Assembly: GCF_000025965.1 (NCBI RefSeq)
Contig: NC_006513.1
Coordinates: forward strand, 3,658,001-3,722,000
DNA from: Aromatoleum aromaticum EbN1
GTDB lineage: Bacteria > Pseudomonadota > Gammaproteobacteria > Burkholderiales > Rhodocyclaceae
DNA: 64,000 nucleotides
Direction: 5' to 3'
Part shown: positions 27,054 to 36,291 of the stretch, piece after piece
How positions within the stretch are numbered: the stretch's first letter is position 1
Layout: every line of letters starts with the position of its first letter
Position numbers and translations under genes: made by a program
The notes under the pieces: model-generated
Told to the model about the DNA's origin: nothing
Database searches by the model: none
What the model saw: the letters and a program-made list of their open reading frames with translations, nothing else

Positions 27054-27332
27054 ATGAGAGACCCTTACGAAGTCCTTGATATTTCGCCTGTTGCATCTCT
27101 TGATGAAATCAAATCGGCCTACCGGAAGGCTGCCCGTCTGTATCATCCCGACAAAAACCCCTCGGCCGACGCGTCGGCGCGTTTTCGCGAAGTGCAGACG
27201 GCTTACGAGTTGCTGGGGGACGAGGCCAGGCGTCGCGAATACGATGCGCTGCGGCGTCGCAATCTGATCGACGATCCGCTGCAGGAAGCGGCCTCGCTGT
27301 GGAACGCATATATCGAGAAAGTGATTACATGA
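27054..27332 (+). CDS. Short J-domain (DnaJ N-terminal) protein
   Basis: A 92-aa protein consisting almost entirely of a J domain: DPYEVLDISPVASLDEIKSA (helix I-II), the HPD tripeptide at residues 31-33 that stimulates Hsp70 ATPase, and FREVQTAYELLGDEARRREY (helix III-IV). It lacks the Gly/Phe linker, zinc fingers and client-binding domain of DnaJ, so it would recruit DnaK to a specific partner rather than act as a general chaperone. It overlaps the next gene by four bases (ATGA), so that product is the best candidate client or partner. No obvious Shine-Dalgarno sequence precedes the ATG. Confidence 0.88.
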   Translation: MRDPYEVLDISPVASLDEIKSAYRKAARLYHPDKNPSADASARFREVQTAYELLGDEARRREYDALRRRNLIDDPLQEAASLWNAYIEKVIT

Positions 27333-27838
27333 CGTCGTTTTATTTCGAGGATCTTTCCGAACGCTACAACAGCGAGCTGGATGATCTGCGCACCGATTCG
27401 GAAAACAGGAACGTGCTCGCCAGGCGCCTGCAGGAAAAGCGCCAGTGCCTGAAGGATCTGTTGCCGATGATCGAGGAGGCGCCGGAAATGGTCGCGCCGG
27501 CACTGCACGGAGCCTATACGTTCAACGACCGCAGGATTCTTGACCGTGCCGCCAACGCCACTCCGGGGCTCGGCCGCTTTCCGCGCTGGGCGGAAGTGGA
27601 AAAGACCCTGGACATTGAACCCTGGGCGCGTCCGCTCATCGAAATGTGCCTGCGCAACGCCGACGGCGAAGCGTTCCTCACCACCACCGCGGTGCTCGAG
27701 TGGATGCTGACCGAAGACATCCGCAAGCCCGACTCGACTTTTCACGTCGAGGAAGAAGATGAAGACGATACCGAAGACCTTGGCGAGGCCGGCGAAAGCT
27801 GGATGGCCGAACAAGGCTTCGATACCCCTGACCGTTGA
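27329..27838 (+). CDS. Uncharacterised acidic protein coupled to J-domain gene
   Basis: A 169-aa protein I do not recognise. It is predicted soluble and helical, with a coiled-coil-like N-terminus (SELDDLRTDSENRNVLARRL) and a strongly acidic C-terminus (~residues 140-158, including EEEDEDDTEDLGE). The ATG at 27329 overlaps the J-domain stop codon, so translation of the two is coupled. Eleven bases separate its stop from the next ATG. The acidic tail and coupling suggest a chaperone adaptor or client, which is inference. Confidence 0.75.
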   Translation: MTSFYFEDLSERYNSELDDLRTDSENRNVLARRLQEKRQCLKDLLPMIEEAPEMVAPALHGAYTFNDRRILDRAANATPGLGRFPRWAEVEKTLDIEPWARPLIEMCLRNADGEAFLTTTAVLEWMLTEDIRKPDSTFHVEEEDEDDTEDLGEAGESWMAEQGFDTPDR

Positions 27839-27849
27839 GCACTGAATCC

Positions 27850-28623
27850 ATGACCCACCCTGTCGTCCTCCAGACTCAAGCCCTGATCCTCGCCGGCGAA
27901 ATCGCCGAGGCGGAATCCCAACTGGTCGCCATCGCCGAAGCGGGCGGTGACCAGGCGCTGGTGAGCGTCCTCGATGAGATCGAACCGAAGGATCTGCTGG
28001 CGATCATGCGTGAGTTCGACTCCAGCAAGGAGTCGGTGGTCAACCTGGTCGTCAGTGCGGAACAGTTCGTCGACGCCATCCTGCTCGAACGCAAATATGG
28101 CGAACCGATCGAAAAATACGTGCCGCGCCTGCGCAACACGATGAACGCCGTGATGCACCGCACGCCGGCGTCCTGCGCCGAGATCCTCGAATGCCTCACC
28201 GAGCGCGATGAAGGCATTCGCCTGCTGGCCGACTACTTCACCGATTACCACGATCTGCTGCAGAACTTCGCCTTCCACGGCCGGTTCGAAGAAGACTTCG
28301 ATCTCGAGAAGGCGATGGCGCCGAAACGGACGCACACTTTCGATGCGGAGCAGTTCGACGACATGGAGCAGGGACTCGAAGCCGGCGACTCGATGGAGCT
28401 CGCACGTCCGGCGATGTCGCGCTCCGAAGTGGCGGACGGCGACTGGATGGAAACAGCGTGGGTTCTTCGCCATGAGTTCCAGGATAGCTTCGAATTGCTG
28501 ATCATCGAAATCCAGGATCGCAGTCGTCGTGAACTCGAAGCCGCCGCTGTACAGTCGCCGCTCCCGGCCGGGGAGCCGGGCGTGCCGAAGATTCCGGAAG
28601 ACGAAGAAGAGTCCGCCATTTGA
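27850..28623 (+). CDS. Uncharacterised acidic protein, third gene of J-domain operon
   Basis: A 257-aa soluble, acidic, mostly helical protein of no recognised family. It opens with an Ala/Glu-rich helical region (ILAGEIAEAESQLVAIAEAG) that could be a helical-repeat fold, followed by an acidic central part and a Pro/Glu tail (GVPKIPEDEEESAI). ATG 27850 is used; a TTG at 27835 overlapping the previous stop (TTGA) is possible. Its position inside a tight same-strand run suggests a shared process with the J-domain protein. Confidence 0.72.
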   Translation: MTHPVVLQTQALILAGEIAEAESQLVAIAEAGGDQALVSVLDEIEPKDLLAIMREFDSSKESVVNLVVSAEQFVDAILLERKYGEPIEKYVPRLRNTMNAVMHRTPASCAEILECLTERDEGIRLLADYFTDYHDLLQNFAFHGRFEEDFDLEKAMAPKRTHTFDAEQFDDMEQGLEAGDSMELARPAMSRSEVADGDWMETAWVLRHEFQDSFELLIIEIQDRSRRELEAAAVQSPLPAGEPGVPKIPEDEEESAI

Positions 28624-28664
28624 CAGGGAAGCGCGAAGTCGTTGTGCTTCGCGCGCCAGACACG

Positions 28665-29891
28665 ATGTCCAGCAATACCGATCTCGCAACCGTCGACACC
28701 CGCCCGTATTTCGAGCAGGTGCTCCGTTATGGCTCGAGCCAGCGCCTCATCGACAGTGAGCGCCTTGCTGCCATTCGGCGCGAAGGTGCGAAGGGAGTCG
28801 TCCAGCTGGCCAGCTTTTTCGGCACCGCCAACCTTCGGCCGGAACTCGAGGCCGCGCGCACTCGCCTGGTGACGCTCGTCAGCCTGGCGCTCGAGTCGGC
28901 ATCGGGCGGAAAACTCGGGCCGGCTGCCGAGCTGCTGCGCCAGAAAAGCCTGCTTTCGCTGTCGAAGGCCGGGGCCGACGCGCTGCGTGCCCTGCTGCGC
29001 CTGCCGGAAGACTTGATCCTGGAACCCCCGCACGCCGTCCCCCAGGTGGAAAAGCAGATGCTGTCCTTATGGACGCTCGACGAGCCGATGACTCATGCCC
29101 GTTACCAGGAGGAACGAAACCGCCGCGAGAACCTCCTGGCCCAGCATGAGTTGAGCTATTGGCTGGCCGGAAAGCTGGGCGTGGGGCGCAAGGAACTCCA
29201 GATGAACGAGTCCTGCGAAGCGGTCATCAACAGTGCATTGCTGGTGCTCTTCGTCGAGAAAAAGCCAAAAAAGCTGTTCTCCGCCGGCCAGTTCATGGAA
29301 CTCCATGCCTTGGCGTGCAGGAAAAGGAAGCATGACTTCCCGGCTCTGGACGAATGGAGCAAAGAGGCGCCGCCGGCACTCGCGGGCGCGCTTCGTGAAG
29401 CGCAGGAAAACTTCCTCGACAACATCCTCCCGGCGCTCAGGAGGTACCCCGCTGCGGATTTCATTCCCCGGGAGGACGTCGGTGCGCTGGCAAGCGTTTT
29501 CTTCTTCAACAACAGCGGCCTCGACGAACTGACCCATCACGACCAGGAGACGGAAGACACGTGGCGGAAGATCACGGGCGGCAAGGGGGAACACCCGGAC
29601 GTGATGTGCACCGTCCTGCTGATGGTCGCCACGCGCCTGGAGCCCCGTCCTGCGCTGCGCAAGAAGGATGCGGTCAGCATTCTGGAAAATTTTCGCAGCG
29701 CCGGCTTCGACGAGGCGGCGGTCGCCGAATTCATCCATCGCGTCGTCCCGTTCCAGTACCAGTCGGATGTCCGGCACCTGTGGGCCGAAGACCTCGGCCC
29801 GGAAGCTCGCGTCGAGCTGAACGACGAGGACGAGGATCACGTCCTGGCTTACCTGCACGAGACGTGCAGGGCGACTTACAAGCTGCACTAG
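28665..29891 (+). CDS. Uncharacterised 408-aa protein, fourth gene of J-domain operon
   Basis: A 408-aa soluble protein that I cannot place in a family. It has no signal peptide or membrane segment. Visible blocks are a helical N-terminal half, a basic patch VEKKPKKLF near residue 205, an unusual FFFNNSGLDELTHHDQETED near 285-304, and an acidic end ELNDEDEDHVLAYLHETCR. No nucleotide-binding or nuclease motif was found. It follows the previous gene by 41 bp. The ABC-transporter genes begin 93 bp later and may belong to a separate unit. Confidence 0.72.
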   Translation: MSSNTDLATVDTRPYFEQVLRYGSSQRLIDSERLAAIRREGAKGVVQLASFFGTANLRPELEAARTRLVTLVSLALESASGGKLGPAAELLRQKSLLSLSKAGADALRALLRLPEDLILEPPHAVPQVEKQMLSLWTLDEPMTHARYQEERNRRENLLAQHELSYWLAGKLGVGRKELQMNESCEAVINSALLVLFVEKKPKKLFSAGQFMELHALACRKRKHDFPALDEWSKEAPPALAGALREAQENFLDNILPALRRYPAADFIPREDVGALASVFFFNNSGLDELTHHDQETEDTWRKITGGKGEHPDVMCTVLLMVATRLEPRPALRKKDAVSILENFRSAGFDEAAVAEFIHRVVPFQYQSDVRHLWAEDLGPEARVELNDEDEDHVLAYLHETCRATYKLH

Positions 29892-29984
29892 CCGGAATGG
29901 CTTGAGCCCGCGGGCTCCTGTCGGATCGACGCCCGCCCGCGGCACATCACCCTGGTACGACGCGGGTCTGCTATCGTCCCGCTC

Positions 29985-30920
29985 ATGTCCGTCATCATCG
30001 ATGTCGCCAATCTTTCCAAGACCTATGCCAGCGGCTTCCGGGCGCTGCGCGCGGTCAACCTCCAGATCCGGCAGGGCGAAATCTTCGCGCTGCTGGGGCC
30101 GAACGGGGCAGGCAAGACGACGCTGATCAGCATCATCTGCGGCATCGTGCGGCCGAGCGAAGGCAAAGTCACCGTGGCCGGGCACGACATCATCCGCGAC
30201 TACCGCACGGCGCGTTCGCTGATCGGACTGGTGCCTCAGGAGTTGACGACCGACGCTTTCGAATCCGCGTGGACGACGGTGTCGCTGAGCCGCGGGCTGT
30301 TCGGAAAGGCGCCGAACCCGGCCCACCTCGAGAAGGTGTTGCGGGAGCTGTCGCTATGGGACAAGAAGGACAACAGGATCATCACCCTTTCGGGTGGCAT
30401 GAAGCGGCGCCTCTTGATCGCGAAGGCGCTCTCGCACGAGCCGCAGATCCTGTTCCTCGACGAACCCACGGCCGGAGTGGATGTCGAGCTGCGCCGCGAG
30501 ATGTGGGGGCTGGTGCGGCGCCTCAGAAGCAGCGGCGTGACGATCATCCTGACCACGCATTACATCGAGGAGGCCGAGGAAATGGCCGACCGGGTCGGCG
30601 TGATCAACAACGGTGAAATCATTGTCGTCGAGGACAAGGCCGAACTGATGCGCAAGCTCGGCAGGAAGCAGCTGACGCTGCAGCTTCGGCAACCGCTCGG
30701 GGAAATCCCGCCCGCGTTGCAGCGGCACCGGCTCGAACTCGCGAACCAGGGGAGCGAACTGATCTATACCTACGACTCGCGGGCCGCGCACGGCGAGGGC
30801 GACGGCATTGTCGCGCTGCTCGACGATCTCACCGCCGCCGGCATCGGCTTCAAGGATCTGCATACCACGCAAAGCTCGCTCGAGGACATTTTCGTCGGCC
30901 TGCTGAGGAGCGGCCGATGA
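29985..30920 (+). CDS. ABC-2 type transporter ATP-binding protein (YadG-like)
   Basis: ATPase subunit of an ABC-2 exporter (311 aa). Walker A is GPNGAGKTT (~residues 39-47), signature [15 protein letters not shown], Walker [13 protein letters not shown], and the switch His lies in [16 protein letters not shown]. The C-terminal ~80 residues are an accessory domain, as in YadG. Its stop overlaps the ATG of the permease (ATGA at 30917-30920). The cargo is not indicated by the neighbours. Confidence 0.9.
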   Translation: MSVIIDVANLSKTYASGFRALRAVNLQIRQGEIFALLGPNGAGKTTLISIICGIVRPSEGKVTVAGHDIIRDYRTARSLIGLVPQELTTDAFESAWTTVSLSRGLFGKAPNPAHLEKVLRELSLWDKKDNRIITLSGGMKRRLLIAKALSHEPQILFLDEPTAGVDVELRREMWGLVRRLRSSGVTIILTTHYIEEAEEMADRVGVINNGEIIVVEDKAELMRKLGRKQLTLQLRQPLGEIPPALQRHRLELANQGSELIYTYDSRAAHGEGDGIVALLDDLTAAGIGFKDLHTTQSSLEDIFVGLLRSGR

Positions 30921-31678
30921 ACATTCACGCGATCCGCGCGATCTACCTGTTCGAAATGGCCCGCACGAAACGCACGCTGCTGCAGAGCATCGTCTCGCCG
31001 GTGATCTCCACGTCGCTCTATTTCGTCGTTTTCGGCGCTGCCATCGGCTCGCGCATTCCGCAGATCGATGGCATCGGCTACGGCAGCTTCATCGTGCCGG
31101 GCCTGGTCATGCTGTCGCTGTTGACACAAAGCCTGTCCAACGCATCCTTCGGCATCTACTTCCCCAAGTTCACCGGCACGATCTACGAGCTGCTGTCGGC
31201 GCCCGTATCCTATGTCGAAATCATACTGAGCTACGTCGGCGCGGCCGCGACGAAGTCGATCCTCCTCGGCGCGATCATCCTTGCGACGGCCGGACTGTTC
31301 GTGCCGCTGCGCATCGAGCATCCGTTCTGGATGATCCTGTTCCTGCTGCTCACCGCCGTGACCTTCAGCCTGCTTGGTTTCATCATCGGCATCTGGGCCG
31401 ACAATTTCGAGAAGCTGCAGCTCGTGCCGCTGCTGATCATCACTCCGCTGACATTCCTGGGCGGCAGCTTCTATTCGCTCGACATGCTGCCGCCGTTCTG
31501 GCAGCAGGTCAGCCTTTTCAACCCCGTGGTGTACCTGATCAGCGGCTTTCGCTGGAGCTTTTACGGCATCGCGGATGTCGCGGTGGGCGTCAGCCTCGGC
31601 ATGACGATGCTGTTCCTCGCGGTCTGCGTCGCGGTCGTCGCGTGGATCTTCAAGACCGGGTACCGCCTCAAGGCCTGA
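30917..31678 (+). CDS. ABC-2 type transporter permease (YadH-like)
   Basis: A 253-aa inner-membrane protein with six hydrophobic segments and the ABC-2 family region [20 protein letters not shown] (~residues 175-194), which includes the family's LGGxFYS-type loop. It is translationally coupled to the ATPase gene. Together they resemble E. coli YadGH, an exporter of unknown substrate. It converges with glgP, with only five bases between the stop codons. Confidence 0.9.
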   Translation: MNIHAIRAIYLFEMARTKRTLLQSIVSPVISTSLYFVVFGAAIGSRIPQIDGIGYGSFIVPGLVMLSLLTQSLSNASFGIYFPKFTGTIYELLSAPVSYVEIILSYVGAAATKSILLGAIILATAGLFVPLRIEHPFWMILFLLLTAVTFSLLGFIIGIWADNFEKLQLVPLLIITPLTFLGGSFYSLDMLPPFWQQVSLFNPVVYLISGFRWSFYGIADVAVGVSLGMTMLFLAVCVAVVAWIFKTGYRLKA

Positions 31679-31683
31679 AGCGG

Positions 31684-33375
31684 CTAGCGCATGTAGGCCT
31701 CGGCTACGTAGCGGCGCATCATGCGGTGGCTGTTGAAATACGCGGCGTTCTTGCTGATCGCGCCCTTCATCACCGCGATCCAGCCGCTGCGCTCGTTGCC
31801 GTTGCCGCCGTATAGCGGCAGCACGACGTTCTCGAGCTTCTCGTACAGCGACTGGGCGTCGTCCTCGCTTGCTCCGCAATTGCCGACCGCCCAGCCGGTC
31901 ACGCCCTCGATGCAGCCTTCGATCCACCAGCCGTCGAGCACGCTCAGGCTCGGCACCCCATTGAATGCCGCCTTCATGCCGCTCGTGCCCGACGCCTCGA
32001 GCGGGCACAGCGGGGTATTGAGCCAGACGTCGACGCCGGACACCAGCGTCAGCGCGGTGTCCAGGTCGTAGTTCGGCAGGAATGCGATCGGGATGACGTC
32101 GTGCAGCTCCCGCATATGCGCGTGCAGGGTTTGGATGAGGCGTTTGCCTTCGTCGTCGCGCGGGTGTGCCTTGCCGGCGAGGACGATCTGGAACGGCTGC
32201 CGGCGCGCGATCGCCTTCAGCCGGTCGAGGTCGGAGAACAGCAGGTCCGGGCGCTTGTACGCGGTCATGCGCCGCGCGAATCCGAGGATCGGCCAGTGCG
32301 GCTGCAGCGCGACGCCGCACGCCGCGCGCACCCGCTCGATCAGCCGCTCTTTCGCCTGTTGGTGGACATCCTGGATCGCCGCGTCGGCAATTTGGTCGGC
32401 GCGGGCGAGCAGTTCCGGCTCGCAGCGCCACCCCGGAAGATGCGCGTCATAGAGCTTGGCGAAACCCGAGCTTGTCCAGCTCGGATGCACGCCGTTCGTG
32501 ATCGAGCGGACGTGATAACCCGGGAACATCAGCCGCGACACTTCGGCATGGCGCTTGGCGACGCCGTTGACATATTCGCTGAGGTTCAGCGCGAGGTGGG
32601 TCATGTTCAGGCGATCGGCTCCGGCGAGGGACTGGAGCGTCGCGATGTCGATGAAATCCCCCAGCACGCGCTGCACGAGTTCGTACGAAAACTGGTCGTG
32701 GCCGGCCTCGACCGGCGTGTGCGTCGTGAAATTGCACAGCGTGCGCACCCGCGGGATGTCGTAGCACTGTTCGCCGGCGCGCAGGTTTTCAGCGGCGTAT
32801 GCATGACGGCGCAGCAGCTCCAGCGTCAGCAACGCCGAATGCCCCTCGTTCATGTGGTACTGGCGCACCCGGTAGCCGAGCGCGCGCAGCATCCGCGTGC
32901 CGCCAATGCCCAGCACGATTTCCTGCTTGAACCGGTAGGCGGCATCGCCGCCGTACAGGTAATGCGTCAGTTCGCGGTCTGCGCCGAGGTTTTCTGGCAG
33001 GTCGGTGTCGAGCAGGATGACCGGTTGCCTTCCGCCCATGTGTCCTACCAGCACGTAGAGCCAGCCGCCGACCCACACGTCGCGGCCCTCGATCGGCACC
33101 GTGACTTTCGCCTCAAGCGGCGTCGCGTGTTGGGCGGGGTCCCATGGATCGGCAAGTTCGACCTGCCGGCCGCCCTCGTCGAACTGCTGGCGAAAGTAGC
33201 CTTTGCGGCTCACGAGGCTGACGGCGACGAGCGGCAGTTCGAGGTCGGCAGCGGCGCGGATCGTGTCGCCGGCGAGCACCCCGAGGCCGCCGCTGTACGT
33301 GGAGATGTCGTTGCGCAAGGCGATCTCCATCGAGAAGTACGCGATGCGCGACCGGTCGATGAAGGATTCGTGCAT
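31684..33375 (-). CDS. glgP: Alpha-glucan phosphorylase (short, GT35)
   Basis: Phosphorolyses alpha-1,4-glucans to glucose 1-phosphate using pyridoxal phosphate. At 563 aa it is the short bacterial/archaeal form rather than the ~800-aa E. coli type. The PLP-lysine region reads LEASGTSGMKAAFNGVPSLS, followed by DGWWIEG; the N-terminal IAYFSMEIALRNDISTYSGG and GVLAGDTIRAAADL are typical of this subgroup. ATG 33375 (MHESFIDRS) is used. No other glycogen or maltodextrin gene is adjacent; the gene lies 93 bp downstream of the histidine kinase gene on the same strand. Confidence 0.9.
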   Translation of the reverse strand: MHESFIDRSRIAYFSMEIALRNDISTYSGGLGVLAGDTIRAAADLELPLVAVSLVSRKGYFRQQFDEGGRQVELADPWDPAQHATPLEAKVTVPIEGRDVWVGGWLYVLVGHMGGRQPVILLDTDLPENLGADRELTHYLYGGDAAYRFKQEIVLGIGGTRMLRALGYRVRQYHMNEGHSALLTLELLRRHAYAAENLRAGEQCYDIPRVRTLCNFTTHTPVEAGHDQFSYELVQRVLGDFIDIATLQSLAGADRLNMTHLALNLSEYVNGVAKRHAEVSRLMFPGYHVRSITNGVHPSWTSSGFAKLYDAHLPGWRCEPELLARADQIADAAIQDVHQQAKERLIERVRAACGVALQPHWPILGFARRMTAYKRPDLLFSDLDRLKAIARRQPFQIVLAGKAHPRDDEGKRLIQTLHAHMRELHDVIPIAFLPNYDLDTALTLVSGVDVWLNTPLCPLEASGTSGMKAAFNGVPSLSVLDGWWIEGCIEGVTGWAVGNCGASEDDAQSLYEKLENVVLPLYGGNGNERSGWIAVMKGAISKNAAYFNSHRMMRRYVAEAYMR

Positions 33376-33468
33376 CGTGCGTCTCCGTGGGTGGCGCCAG
33401 GTGAAGGACCGGCTTGCCGAGTGACTATCCGGCGTGCACGCGCCCCACACCGGCAATATCGATCGGCT

Positions 33469-34926
33469 TCATTCTAAGCCTGGGCGGTCGCGGTGGCGGT
33501 GGCGGGGCAGGTCGACGCGGACATCGAGGCCACCGAGCTCCGCATCGCCCAGCGTGATCATGCCGCCATGCAGTTCGACGACGCGCTGCACGATCGACAG
33601 GCCGAGCCCGGCGCCGGTGCCGGTTTCGCCACGCAGGAAACGCTCGAAGAGTCTGGCTTTCATTGCGTCGGGCACGCCCGGGCCGCTGTCCTCGACATGC
33701 AGCGTCAGGCTTTGCGGCGCTGCCTGCAGAGTGACGCGCAGGCGGCCGTGCTCGGGAGTGTACTGGATCGCGTTGCCGACGAGGTTCTGCAGCAGCACGG
33801 CGAAGCTCGTGCGGTCGGCTTCGGCGCGGTAATTACCCGTTTCGTCGGCAACGAGAGTCAGTTCCTGCCCGCGTTCGAGCGCCAAGGGGATGATTTCAGC
33901 CAGTTCGTTGCGGATGAAGAGGTGCAGGTCGAGCGTCTCGACGCCCAGATCGATCGTGCCGGGTTCCAGACGCGCCAGCGTCAGCAGTTGTGCGACGAGG
34001 CGGGTGGAGCGGTCCACGCCGTGCACGAGCTGGTGCAGGGATTCGGCGCGATCGGCCGGATCGGGGGCGTCGAGCGCGTTCTGTGCGTGAATGCGCAGCA
34101 CGGCCAGCGGCGTGCGCAGCTCGTGCGCAGCGTCGGCGAGGAAGCGTTTTTCCCGTTCCAGCAGCGCATGGAGCTGCTGCAGCAGACGGTTCAACGCGGC
34201 GACCATCGGCTCGAGTTCCCGCGGCAGCCGGCCGATGACGAGCGGCGCGAGATCGTCGGGGTTGCGGGCCTTGATCAGTGCTGCCATCTGCTTGAGCGGG
34301 CGCAGGCTCCAGCCGATCGCGACCCACATCAGGACGGCGAGCAGCGGCAGCCCGACCACGTCCGGCAGCAGGGTGCGCAACGCGATCTTGCCGACCAGCT
34401 CGCCGCGCACATCCTCGCGTTCACCAACGACGATCCAGGACGCGTCGCGTACGTCGTGCAACACGAACACGCGCCAGCGATGAACGTCGATCGGCACGTT
34501 GTGGTAGCCGTCGAGCCGGCTTGCCATCACCGGAGGCAGCGCACCGTGCGGCGAGAAGTCTACGGCGAGGGTGGAGACGAGACCGGCGAACAGGTCGGCC
34601 GGCGCGCTTGCCGACTGCAGCACGATGCGGGCGCGGTCGTCGAGCACCTGGAACGCCAGCTTGCTTTCGTATGGATGGCCGGGTCGCTTCGCCTCGCGGG
34701 CGCTGGAAGCCTGGTTCAGCGTCTGTTGCAGGGATTCGCGTGCCGCCGGCGTCATGTCGCGCTCGACCATGCCTTCGAGCAACCGCGCGGTCTGGGCCAG
34801 CTGGGCATCGAACAGTTCCTCGATTTCGTGCTGCGCGTCGGAGTGGCTTTTCCACGAAAGCGTCGCCATCGATATCGCGAGCAGCCCCAGCACGAGGACC
34901 AGCGTGCGTGTGCGGATCGAGCCCAT
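33469..34926 (-). CDS. QseC/TctE-type sensor histidine kinase
   Basis: Inner-membrane sensor kinase (485 aa). TM1 is at residues ~8-24, a periplasmic domain at ~25-184 and TM2 at ~185-207. A HAMP-like segment follows, then the HisKA box FLADAAHELRTPLAVLRIHA with phospho-acceptor His268, and an ATP-binding domain with N-box LLQNLVGNAIQYTPE, G1 DSGPGVP and G2 GTGAGLGLSIV. Its start abuts the regulator stop (TGATG). It forms a pair with the upstream OmpR-type regulator and is the last gene of a seven-gene same-strand run starting with the thermostable-hemolysin family gene. Confidence 0.9.
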   Translation of the reverse strand: MGSIRTRTLVLVLGLLAISMATLSWKSHSDAQHEIEELFDAQLAQTARLLEGMVERDMTPAARESLQQTLNQASSAREAKRPGHPYESKLAFQVLDDRARIVLQSASAPADLFAGLVSTLAVDFSPHGALPPVMASRLDGYHNVPIDVHRWRVFVLHDVRDASWIVVGEREDVRGELVGKIALRTLLPDVVGLPLLAVLMWVAIGWSLRPLKQMAALIKARNPDDLAPLVIGRLPRELEPMVAALNRLLQQLHALLEREKRFLADAAHELRTPLAVLRIHAQNALDAPDPADRAESLHQLVHGVDRSTRLVAQLLTLARLEPGTIDLGVETLDLHLFIRNELAEIIPLALERGQELTLVADETGNYRAEADRTSFAVLLQNLVGNAIQYTPEHGRLRVTLQAAPQSLTLHVEDSGPGVPDAMKARLFERFLRGETGTGAGLGLSIVQRVVELHGGMITLGDAELGGLDVRVDLPRHRHRDRPGLE

Positions 34927-35585
34927 CAGCCCTTGTCGACGAGATAGCCGACGCCGCGCACGGTACGGATCAGTTCGGGGAAGAATTTCTTCCGCAGGTG
35001 ATGGATGTGCACCTCGAGCGCGTTGCTCTCGGCTTCCTCGCCCCAGCCGTAGAGCACCTGCTGCAGCTTGTCGCGCGTCAGCACGCGGCCGGGTTGCGCG
35101 ATCAGTTCGTGGAGCAGGATGAATTCCTTGCGCTGCAGGCTTACGGTCTGGCCGTTCCACGTCACCAACTGGCTGGCGGGGTCGAGCGTGATGCCGCGAT
35201 ATTCGAGCGCCGGCTGCGGACGATTGAAGCTGCGTCGCAGCAGCGCCCGCAGCCTGGCCTTGAGCTCGGCGACGTCGAAAGGCTTGACGAGATAGTCGTC
35301 TGCGCCGGCATCGAGCCCGGCGATGCGATCGGCGATGGTGTCGCGCGCGGTCAGCACCAGCACTGGTGTCGGATTCTCGGCGGCCCGCAACTGGCGCAGC
35401 ACTTCGAGCCCGTCGAGCCGGGGCAGGCCGAGATCCAGCACTGCCAGCCCGAAACTCTCGTGGGTCAGGGCGTGCAGCGCGCTGCTGCCGTCCCGCACCC
35501 AGTCGACCGTGTAGCCTTCGGGCTTGAGCGACGTGAGAATCCCTTCGCCGAGGCTCGCATCGTCTTCCACCAGCAGAACCCGCAT
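34926..35585 (-). CDS. OmpR/QseB-type response regulator
   Basis: A 219-aa DNA-binding response regulator. The receiver domain has acidic Glu7/Asp8/Asp9, the phosphorylation site Asp51 (AVLDLGLPRLDG), switch Thr in LTARD and Lys in LVKPFD. The C-terminal winged helix (~125-219) ends VRTVRGVGYLVDKG, the standard OmpR/PhoB wing. The cognate kinase gene follows immediately. It lies 40 bp downstream of the TPR-protein gene, so the two-component system is probably co-expressed with the acyl-modification genes it may control. Confidence 0.91.
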   Translation of the reverse strand: MRVLLVEDDASLGEGILTSLKPEGYTVDWVRDGSSALHALTHESFGLAVLDLGLPRLDGLEVLRQLRAAENPTPVLVLTARDTIADRIAGLDAGADDYLVKPFDVAELKARLRALLRRSFNRPQPALEYRGITLDPASQLVTWNGQTVSLQRKEFILLHELIAQPGRVLTRDKLQQVLYGWGEEAESNALEVHIHHLRKKFFPELIRTVRGVGYLVDKG

Positions 35586-35625
35586 CGAGTGTTTTTTCCC
35601 TTCCTGTTCGTGTCGGCGTGCCGAA

Positions 35626-36276
35626 TTACTGGAGTTCGGCCTCGACCTTGCTCAGTAGCGTACGGATCTCGGCCCGCCGTCCTTCATCGGCCAGCTTCCG
35701 CCCCGGGCGGTCCGGCGCCGCCTGCGCGCGTACCAGCGCTTCCCGCGCCTGAGCATAACGCTTCTGGCGGAACAGGTAATCCCCGTAGAAATAATTCGGG
35801 TCGATGCCGTTCGGGTTGATCTCGAGCGCTTTTTGCAGCAGCGCTTCGGCCCGTTTCTTGTCGCCGAAACCGATCGGCCAGCCGGGCACCTGGTAGTACA
35901 GCGAACCGAGACTGGTATAGGCCGACCCGTTGAGTGCCTGCGGATCGATCGCGACGGCCGCTTCGAGGTTCGACCGGGCTTCTTTGACCAGGCCCAGCGC
36001 ACCGAGCCCGCCTTTGGCTCCCGCCCAGGTGCTCAGGATGATGCCGCGCCAGATCAGCAGCTCGGCCGCGTCCGGCTCCGTTTTCACCGCTTGGTCCGCT
36101 GCCTGGGCGAGCTTCTCGAAGGCGGCTTCGCGCTCGTCCTGCGGCAGCCGGTAGTTGATTTCGGCCCAGCGCGACTGCAGCTCGACGAGGTGCTGGCGGG
36201 CTTCGTCGCTGAGGGCGAAGGCTGGCAGACTGCACAGGCAGGCGAAGGCCAGGACGAGATTGCGCAGGATGTGCAT
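35626..36276 (-). CDS. Exported TPR-repeat protein
   Basis: A 216-aa protein with a Sec signal peptide (hydrophobic ILRNLVLAFACLCSLPAFA, cleaved after ~residue 21) and helical TPR-like repeats. The clearest are ARSNLEAAVAIDPQAL and AEALLQKALEINPNGIDPN, plus a C-terminal AREALVRAQAAP. It is likely periplasmic. ATG 36276 has GGAG nine bases upstream, better than the ATG at 36291. It lies 15 bp after the SDR gene. The role in the cluster is unknown; TPRs usually mediate protein contacts. Confidence 0.8.
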   Translation of the reverse strand: MHILRNLVLAFACLCSLPAFALSDEARQHLVELQSRWAEINYRLPQDEREAAFEKLAQAADQAVKTEPDAAELLIWRGIILSTWAGAKGGLGALGLVKEARSNLEAAVAIDPQALNGSAYTSLGSLYYQVPGWPIGFGDKKRAEALLQKALEINPNGIDPNYFYGDYLFRQKRYAQAREALVRAQAAPDRPGRKLADEGRRAEIRTLLSKVEAELQ

Positions 36277-36291
36277 CGATGTTTTCTCCAT

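Noticed and set aside
34521-35819. 432-codon plus-strand frame over the kinase and regulator genes
   Set aside because: Low-complexity Arg/Ala composition, antisense to two genes with complete catalytic motifs.
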